From Amanita rubescens (taxonomy: Eukaryota > Basidiomycota > Agaricomycetes > Agaricales > Amanitaceae): 64,000 bases of DNA. Every line of letters starts with the position of its first letter. The first letter of the stretch is position 1. Positions 56,901 to 64,000 of the stretch are shown one piece after another. The stretch covers positions 16,468 through 80,467 of the forward strand of contig WION01000242.1 of assembly GCA_015039365.1 (NCBI GenBank), given 5' to 3'. The notes under the pieces were generated by a model. That model was not told the origin of the DNA and made no database searches. It saw nothing but the letters and a program-made list of their open reading frames with translations. The translations under genes were made by a program, and so were the position numbers.

Positions 56901-59430
56901 GTCCTTTGTACGCGCGATGAACGGGAAACCAACGTCCCGCGCTGCAGCCACCAACGCAGCCTCGTCGGGCGACTCGGCCTTGTACGCCACTTTCCACGGA
57001 TCATTCTGCGAATCTGGTCGGTCCGGCAGCACGCTATGGCACACCGCCAACGCCCTGAAAAACGCAGCGATGTGCTCCCTTTGCTCGCCTTCCCTATTCA
57101 CCATATCCTCTGCGAGCCGAGGTGAGATCAACGTCAACTTGTCCCGCTGCAAATAGCGATTCTTGAAAGATCGTTCCATGATGGTAATCATATCGCTTTT
57201 GAGCTTGCCTAATTTGTTCTCTATCTCCTTTGGGTCTAGCTCGTTCGTGCGTCCCTCCCTTGTGGCAGAACCGCGTTGCGCTTCCGTAATGCCTTCCCCA
57301 TAAGCGACACCATGGATGGAGCACTTTTGGAACTCCATAACGTTTTGTGTCAGGGTGCCCGTTTTGTCGGAAAAAATGTATTCGATCTGCCCTAGATCAT
57401 CAGAGATATTCCACGTCTTGGGAACACAAGCAGTGTCATATGGTTGATAGTACATGTCGATATCTTGGGAGATGAAGTAGGCCTGGATTGTCTTGACGAT
57501 TTCGATGGAGATGTAGAGCGAGATAGGGACAATGTTTTGGAATGCGATCAAGCATGAACTACACGACGGAAAGTTGTTAGAAGCATTAAACGAACTCGGA
57601 ACAAAGATACGCACGCAAAAGTAATGATGGCATCAACAGCATAATTTGATGATGGCTGCGAACCCGCCTCAAAGAAATACGCGCTTGTTCCCCGCTGCGC
57701 ATCCATTATACCATTAAGGATGGCCGAAAAGACACACATAAACGTCAACACGCCGAAATTGACAAGGACATTGAAGTTGGTTTCTTTTTCAATCTTGCTC
57801 CGTTTGGACGGCGTTGCTCCTCCATTAAGCATAATCTTGGTATCGGCGCCCGTAAATACGACCAAGCCGATGACCCAAGGGGTATTACGCAGTGCACAGC
57901 CACGCAAAAGCAACTCATTGATCGTGGCTGCCTCTTGCTTCGGTTCATTGGTTGCTGGGTCTGTGTACCGCAGCACGCCGTGATATAGGTATAGGTTCGC
58001 GTGCGGCGGTTCTGAGTCGAGGTAGAAGGATGAACGCTCAATGTCTTCCTCCGTTGCAATGCTCATCGTAGCCTTGACCGCCTTTCGAGGTTTCAAGTTT
58101 GTCTCGCCATCCAAGTTCTTCGTTTCCAAATAACACATTCCGTCCGGATCTGAAGTGGCCAGCACCACGACATCCGCCGGGACCTGCTCGTTCTCGCGCA
58201 AAAGAACGATATCCCCGACTTCTAGCTTCTTCCACAATGTCCGTTCCCACATTGCCGTTCCGCTGGTATGTTTCTTCCAATCCACAACGCCAAAACTGGC
58301 GGTAGAGCGAGTAGATTGGTGGTATCGCGATAGCGAGCCGACATTTACCCAGGGCGATTGGGTATTATCCTGAAGATTGGACGCGTCGTTATCCATGGAC
58401 GCGTCGTAAGATGTTGGGGGGTATGTGTGAGAATCAACACTGATGATATCGTCTAGCCTTCTCCCTCCTGGCCCTTTAGGAGGAATGTCAAGGCTTGCCG
58501 TGCTATCAGTGGCGTTGGTAACGTTGCGATGCAGCATCGTTCTAATCTCTTTTTCCGCCTTGCCGGCTTCCTTGTCCCTCAGCTTACGCACGCCGGGCGT
58601 AATTCGCCCGGGTTTGTTGAGCCCGAGGGCGCGTTGATACCATGGTCTAGGGTCCGTAGGCTGGTTGAGGTTCTTCCAACCGCCGCCGAGACGGGTGACG
58701 GCAGATGTATTGACTTCTTCATCTAATACTCCACGGCGGTAATCTTCTATGCCGTCTTTAACGGCGGTGACTGCGAGAATGAAGGCGAGGGGGAGGACGG
58801 CGGAAGCACCAGACGATGAGCCAAAGATGGGAAAGACTAGGTGCGGTTAGATAGAAGATGAAGCTAGATGTGATTAGTCTTACGTTGGAGGACGACTAGG
58901 ACGAGAAAGAATATATTGGCAACGCTATATTCGAAGTCAGATCGGAGATTGGGGCAATGATTGAGCTGACGGACCGACGGAACTGTTCGTATAAATTTTT
59001 AGGTATGAAAGTTATGATAGTATACTCTGTTGGAAAACTTAGCGGGATATTAGCAGAATGGAAAAGGGGGATGCTTACTGGTGGTGCAGACTTTGTTCCT
59101 CTTGTAGCGAACGATAGGTTCGCCATGGGCATCTACCTCTATAGCGGAGAGTGGTTGATTGACATAGACGTTCCTGCGCCGTCCTGGTATTACTTTGTGT
59201 TGTGTGTCGTCGGCCGGGGGTTGAGATTGCTTGTCTTTCGCACTCTTCCTAAAGAAGAAGTGTTTCTGGCGGATTGTCTTTCTTCTCTCGGCACGTTGCT
59301 CTGATCTGATAGATTCTGCAATAACTGAAGCAGCCGTACGGGATGACCTGAGTCGTAAATGTGGGTCGACTGGGTCGTCGTCTTCATCGTCAGGGCCGGT
59401 TTCGGGAGGACGCTTGAAGAAGGAGTGCAT
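53963..59430 (-). CDS. P4-type phospholipid-translocating ATPase (flippase, Dnf-like)
   Basis: Eleven exons (59430-59079, 59026-58975, 58924-58884, 58836-57615, 57558-56061, 56008-55775, 55726-55680, 55620-55535, 55481-55199, 55146-54971, 54927-53963) splice in phase to 1651 residues. The N-terminal part has [17 protein letters not shown] before the first membrane span. The phosphorylation motif DKTGTLTQN is near residue 620. The hinge and metal-binding [16 protein letters not shown] is near 1068, followed by [13 protein letters not shown]. The C-terminal third carries the remaining membrane spans (for example [17 protein letters not shown]), then a long disordered Ser/Pro tail. P4-ATPases move aminophospholipids to the cytosolic leaflet at Golgi, endosome or plasma membrane, usually with a Cdc50/Lem3 partner. 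The long N- and C-terminal tails resemble the Dnf1/Dnf2 class more than Neo1; that assignment is inferred. Confidence 0.95.
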
Positions 59431-60759
59431 GAGAAAGGGGAATTAGGGAGGGCTATAGTAAGCGGTAACTGTCAAACTTAACCATCCCACGACTCTGCAC
59501 AGCCACACACGCCGCCTCTCGCTTTCCTCGCTGCGCACCGTGTTCTAGATGACAAACCAGGGGCTGAAACAACGCTACTCCACTACAACCCCTCGGCTGC
59601 TATTTCTTGTCCTGGCTCTTTACTGCGCAACACGGCCTTGCCTCCATGACATAGACTTTCTTTCTTTCTTTCGCATTTTGTGGCTCAGCCTGGCGTTGCG
59701 AGCAATGAAAGTAAGGATTTAAGTGACTTGTCAACGATACTCCTTCATCGTAACGCGTCTCATTTTCTCTCTTCAATGACGTGGCCGGGATTAGGGCTGG
59801 GCCAAGATGCGCAAGGATGATCACGGAGCAAGATATTTTATCAGACAAATGTTCCCGCCTTTTGCCTACGAAAGTGCAACGATTATCTCTGTGTATATGA
59901 TACCACCCGCTCGCCGTGGACCATGATCCTGCGAGTTGGACATGACCAAGGCGCCATACCAGTCCGTGATTCACAGAAAATGGGAGTTGGCGCTGTTCCC
60001 GGTTGCGCATAAGCTATCGAGAACTGAGCCCGTAATGTGCTAGATTGCAGATCCACAGTCCCTTGTTCCGCTCGTTGGGTGAATTTCTCAACACTGATTC
60101 TGTCAGTGATCGGAATGCGCCTATTGCTTCTAAGCATCTTGTGATGATGATGGAATTCGTCGTGTCTACAAGGCGCGATCGCGAAAACCATATTTCTCGA
60201 CGCTCTTGGTCGAATGCTATTTCTGCGGACCCAATTTCTCGTTCAACCAAGGGTGACCTTGTATAACCAAGCAGGTGCTTAATATGTTGGCGATGCGAAC
60301 GTCTATTCTCGCACTACTGCCGCCCCTTTACTCCGGAAGAATGACGACATATTTTATAATGTCGGAACCGGAACTACCAGGCGTGAATGCATGGTATGCT
60401 CATGCTAGAGAGATATGCATGGTCGTCAGTGACTGGTGACCGGAGGCCTGGCGCGTTCCCAAATGGGGCAAGCATAAGGCGCTCGTCCGAAGAGTGAGGT
60501 TAAAGTTTGGGAGAAGCAGCCACAGTTCCCGGGGTCCGTTCACTGCTCTCGCCTTGAATCCTGCTTGAGCCGCACTGAGTCGCACACTCATCCCTCTACC
60601 TGTTCGGAGCCCTTTCCCCTCGAATCCCTCAGCTCTCAAGTCAAACGAGCCATTTCTTGCCTCACAAGTGACTTTCCACCCTCATATCTACTCTTATCTC
60701 TCAAGATAAACACACCATTTAGTCCACTGTCCAATTCCTTGCTAGCATAAGCATTAGCA
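59431..60759. promoter_or_regulatory. Divergent intergenic region
   Basis: 1.33 kb lie between the ATPase gene (minus) and the GTPase-like gene (plus). Several small ORFs are present, but none has a recognisable motif or codon pattern. It should hold both promoters. The stretch 60600-60755 before the GTPase ATG is CT-rich, as in fungal core promoters. Confidence 0.4.
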
Positions 60760-62015
60760 ATGTGGGATGAATCAGATGATGCACTTGCATCTCGTGAGTG
60801 AAGTGTTTGTCTTGAATTGATCAAAGCTTGAGATGTAAATGACAGAGGTGATTGGTATTCGCAGGGAGCAATACAAGTGTTCCCATTTTCGTATTCTTGT
60901 CATTGGGAGGGCCAATGCAGGCAAGACTACAATCCTTGAGAAGGTTTGTGGTGTAGCAAAAGGAACAGAGCCAATCATAATCTATGACAAGATGGGTAAG
61001 TTTGACATTGAAGTCCAATTTACTTTTCAATCCTAATTGCTTTTTAGGCAGAGTACTGGTGCCTGATGAGACCCATGTGGCATCATCAATTGGGGTAAGT
61101 TGAGTGCATAAACCTCATGGACCTGCTTTCTGAGATACATTAAACTGTAAGAGAGGCATACATGACATTGAACACCAGATTACATATGGAGGAAGCAACT
61201 TCATCTTCCATGATTCCCAAGGTTTTGAATCTGGTGCAAAGGAAGAGTTAGAGGTTGTTTGGGATTTCATTGAGAAGAGGTCTGCAGCAGCTAAGCTAAA
61301 GAATCGGTTACATGCGATTTGGTATCTTTCACATTTGTCTTTTGTGCAAATAACTGATCTAGGTTTTTATATGTAGGTACTGTATACCTATGGACAGTTC
61401 TCGCCCCATTCTGCCTACAGAACTTGACTTCTTCAGTAAAGGAACAGGGAAAGGTGAGCCTTGAGCCCATATATTTGAACATGACTAATTGCTACTTCCA
61501 CAGTTCCTTTGGTGGTCATATTCACTAAGTTTGATGGACAAGTAATCCAAGAATCTGGAAAATTAAATGATATAGAAGATGATGCAGTTAAGTGGGATAT
61601 GGCCATGGAGAATGCTGAAATCACTTTTCAGACTGTTTATCTTCCTAAAGTCTTTAATACTACATATCCCCCAAAAGCACATGTGCGATTGGAAGGTAAG
61701 GACAGTAAACATTTTCTGTTTCAAAATAGGGATAATAATATTAATAGATATGGATATACCAGAGAATGACTGTCCTGAATTGACCAAGATAACTGCTGAT
61801 GCTATTGATGATGAAAGTCTACAAGAATTGTTTGTCTCAACACAAATGAACAATCTTGGCCTTTGTGTCAAATATGGACTGAAGTAAGTGATGATAAATT
61901 TTCAATTTCAACTGTTGAGTTCTTCAGACATATCCTGAGCCGAAAGAACACTTCATGGGAAGTTGTTTTTGGCATAGTCATTTCCAAGTTTCCACATTAT
62001 TGGGTATTTCACTAA
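60760..62015 (+). CDS. Small GTPase-like G-domain protein
   Basis: Eight exons (60760-60793, 60846-60995, 61048-61094, 61179-61321, 61377-61453, 61504-61695, 61748-61883, 61928-62015) close to 288 residues plus TAA. The P-loop is G32-RANAGKT-39 (GxxxxGKT), the G3-like motif is HDSQGFESG, and the G4 motif is VIFTKFD. The HAIWYCIPMD segment is typical of a G-domain family found in mushroom genomes. The C-terminal part reads CVKYGLK, then VVFGIVISKFPHYW. The last exon is the least certain: without splicing, exon 7 would stop at GLK. Homologues may extend past FPHYW, and the array of tiny exon-like units begins only about 100 nt later, so the true C-terminus may lie in that array. The cellular role is unknown. 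Confidence 0.8.
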
Positions 62016-62118
62016 GTAACCAATGTGACCACAAAAATGCTGAGCTGAAAGTAGATTGTCAGAGGAGTAAGTCTTTTGTACAAATTGTGTGGCAGCAATA
62101 ATGCAAACATTCCACAAG

Positions 62119-64000
62119 GATGTAAGTGAATTGTATTATCATTTATTATGTGCACTGAGCAGAATAATGAACAGAATGTATGTCACACTGTTCTATGAAG
62201 TTTGATAAGTGATGACAAAATATTGTATCAAGGAGATTGATGTGAGTGATACCACAATATTGTTTTTGGCAGTAGATACATATGATGTCTTAAAACAATA
62301 GTGGGCAAGTGATACTGATACAGACTTCAATGAGCACTAATATCATGATAAACAGTTTGTGAGTGATACTGAACATTCACAGCTAAGAAATCTCACTATA
62401 CATAACAGGAAGTGAGTGACACTGTAAATTTCCTGAGAAACACTCACCAAGTCTCATTCTCCAATAAACAGAGGGCAAGTTACTATTTTCTTTTTTGAAA
62501 TCAGCTCAATTTCATTTCAAACCACAACCAACAGGCAGTAAGTGACAAAACCATTTTTTTTCAGGGAGTAAAATGCCATGTATCCCATGCCACATAGGAT
62601 GTGAGTGGCTCACCAGCTTTTAAGGTGGAAACCCTTTCATCTTGATCAATTGCTGACAGAAAGTATGTGATATTTTGCTGCTGCTACTTCTCATTGAAGA
62701 CATCCCATGGTTGGTAGACTGTAAGCAATTTCATTGTTCTACAGTACAGTCTTGTGACACCTCACCCTATGACCAATAGGCTGCAAGTGGACTCCACTCA
62801 TTGTTTGTTAATAGTCTTATTTGATCACAGGGAGTAAGTGACACTGCACAGTTATTGGTATGCATGTCTCAATATTGCACAACTTACAGGAAGTGAGTGA
62901 TTATGTATGCACCTCTACATGCTACTATTCAACGTCTACAGGAAGTGAGTGTTAATGTTATGAAAGTTTGCTGTCAAGTGTTCCAATATGTGTAATCCAA
63001 TGGCAGAGAGTGAGAAATTGCATTGTTGAAACACAGCATATCTCACAGTTGTATCACCAATAGAATGTTTGTGATGCTGCAGTTATGTGGCCAGACAAAC
63101 TCACCATGTGTTATCTTATGTCCAATAGTTGGTTAGTGCTGGTGTAGCATATTAGACTCATTTCATTACATTCTCATGGCCAACAGTTTGTGAGTGACTC
63201 TGCACTTGTTCCTTTCAAAAGTCTTACATATCTCATTTCATCTCATGATCAACAGGAAGTGAGTGGTGCTGCATTTGTTGCTTTAGCATCACCTCATTCA
63301 TAATCAACAGAAAGTGAGTGAGATTGCACTTCTATGCCCAACACCTCAACACAATGGACCATAGAGAGTAAGTGATGCTCCATTTCTTTCCCAGCTAATC
63401 ATAACATATGTACTGTATCTCACACCATAACCGATAGAAAGTAAATGTCACAGCACTATTTCTTTGCCACTGGCTGATGCCTGTATCCAATGACCAACAG
63501 AATGTGAGACAGACTTTCCTTGCCATGCAGGCAAATTTCTCATCCCATACCCAACAGTATGTGAGTGAAACAGCATTTATTTCATTGCTATGCAGTCTGA
63601 CATGTGTCAATCCCTGACCTACAGAATGTAAGTAATGCTTGTCTATACCAGGCAGTCTCATTTCATCTCATTCCATGATGGACAGGATGTGAGTGACATT
63701 GTATCTTTTTCTTAAACAGTCTCCTCACATCTTGTCTATAACCAATAGAATGTGAGCAATGTTTACCAGGTTGTCTTTCCACATCATCTCTGGAACAACA
63801 GGATGTGAGTAACACTGCATTTGTTTGTCTATGCAACGGTATCACCTCATACAATGACCCTCAGTATGTAAGAGTGACCTGCATTATTTAAAGATAGTTT
63901 TAATACATCTCACCACATGACCGACAGGGAGTAAGTACATCTTTCTTTCCTTTTCCTGGATTCTCATCTCTTGACATTCAATAGTTTGTGAGCAACACCA
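62119..64000 (+). other. Array of 31 single-codon exon-like units and one 9-nt unit between intron-like spacers
   Basis: From 62117 to the window edge, acceptor AG and donor GT/GC follow each other with exactly 3 nt between them 31 times, and once with 9 nt (62233-62241). The 3-nt units start at 62119, 62175, 62302, 62356, 62409, 62472, 62535, 62598, 62660, 62718, 62780, 62831, 62890, 62942, 63007, 63064, 63129, 63187, 63256, 63311, 63365, 63438, 63501, 63558, 63625, 63686, 63749, 63802, 63865, 63928 and 63985. The spacers are 48-70 nt, the same size as normal introns in this window. Donors are mainly GTGAGTG or GTAAGTG. Three are GCAAGT (62305, 62475, 62783). Acceptors are mostly CAACAG or CAATAG, often preceded by CTCAT or CTCAC branch-like motifs. 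Spacers share a loose consensus (GTGAGTGAYACTGCATTT at the start). The units are AAT x5, GAA x4, GAT x4, TTT x3, AAA x3 and others, with no stop codon. The pattern is certain; splicing is inferred. Confidence 0.85.

Noticed and set aside
59600..60191. Minus-strand ORFs upstream of the ATPase gene
   Set aside because: They have no motif, no clear ATG context, and they overlap each other in different frames in a promoter region.
62063..62067. AGGA between AG and GTAAGT as the first array unit
   Set aside because: The gap is 4 nt, which breaks the 3-nt rule. It may be a link to the GTPase gene but cannot be counted.
62564..62568. TCAG-GGA-GTAAAA as another 3-nt unit in the array
   Set aside because: It would create introns of only 27 and 30 nt. 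Leaving it out gives one normal 60-nt spacer (62538-62597).
62000..64000. CRISPR array or simple satellite
   Set aside because: The genome is eukaryotic, the repeats are not exact, and the only strictly kept features are splice-like signals with a 3-nt gap, which neither category explains.

Overview
The window is fungal, most likely a mushroom-forming basidiomycete (Agaricomycetes). Supporting signs are short introns of about 48-75 nt with GT-AG ends and CTNA-type branch sites, NACHT genes with the mushroom-type FQINN leader, a DUF3669-like gene, a GTPase with the HAIWYCIPMD signature, and Ty3 and hAT elements of fungal type. No tRNA, rRNA or CRISPR array was recognised.

Left part (1-33 kb) is a nest of mobile DNA. 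An ankyrin-repeat ORF (minus strand, 20 repeats) runs off the left edge and is cut at 2060 by a 14.4-kb Ty3-type LTR element, E1 (2061-16478). E1 carries an ORF inside its LTR, a spliced antisense gene between pol and the 3' LTR, and a 1.24-kb TA-flanked DNA element inserted in pol. Next come the 5' end of another LTR element (E3, minus strand, to 17605) and a minus-strand chromodomain Ty3 element, E2 (17606-24796). E2 has an extra ORF after pol and in-frame TGA codons. A 6.9-kb hAT transposon (25758-32659, 8-bp duplication TAGCTGGC) lies in a minus-strand host locus. The hAT is itself interrupted by a gag-only LTR element (28474-31105, 4-bp duplication ACGG).

Middle part (33-50.4 kb) is a cluster of four NACHT P-loop genes on the plus strand. 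The first is N-terminally truncated, and the last two end in several membrane-like segments. A block of about 3 kb (NACHT gene plus the 3' end of an F-box gene) is duplicated (about 39.2-42.3 and 45.8-48.8 kb). A frameshifted DUF3669-like gene, an Hsp70 relic and other decayed ORFs fill the gaps.

Right part (48.5-62 kb) holds ordinary genes whose intron phases all close: an F-box protein, a Zn2Cys6 transcription factor (8 exons, one of 18 nt), a P4-type lipid-flippase ATPase (11 exons, 1651 residues), and a divergently transcribed small GTPase-like gene (8 exons).

The last 1.9 kb (62119-64000, running off the edge) is the most unusual feature. It contains 31 places where an acceptor AG is followed after exactly 3 nt by a donor GT or GC, plus one place where the gap is 9 nt. 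The intron-like spacers between them are 48-70 nt. Read literally, this is a series of single-codon exons directly downstream of the GTPase gene.
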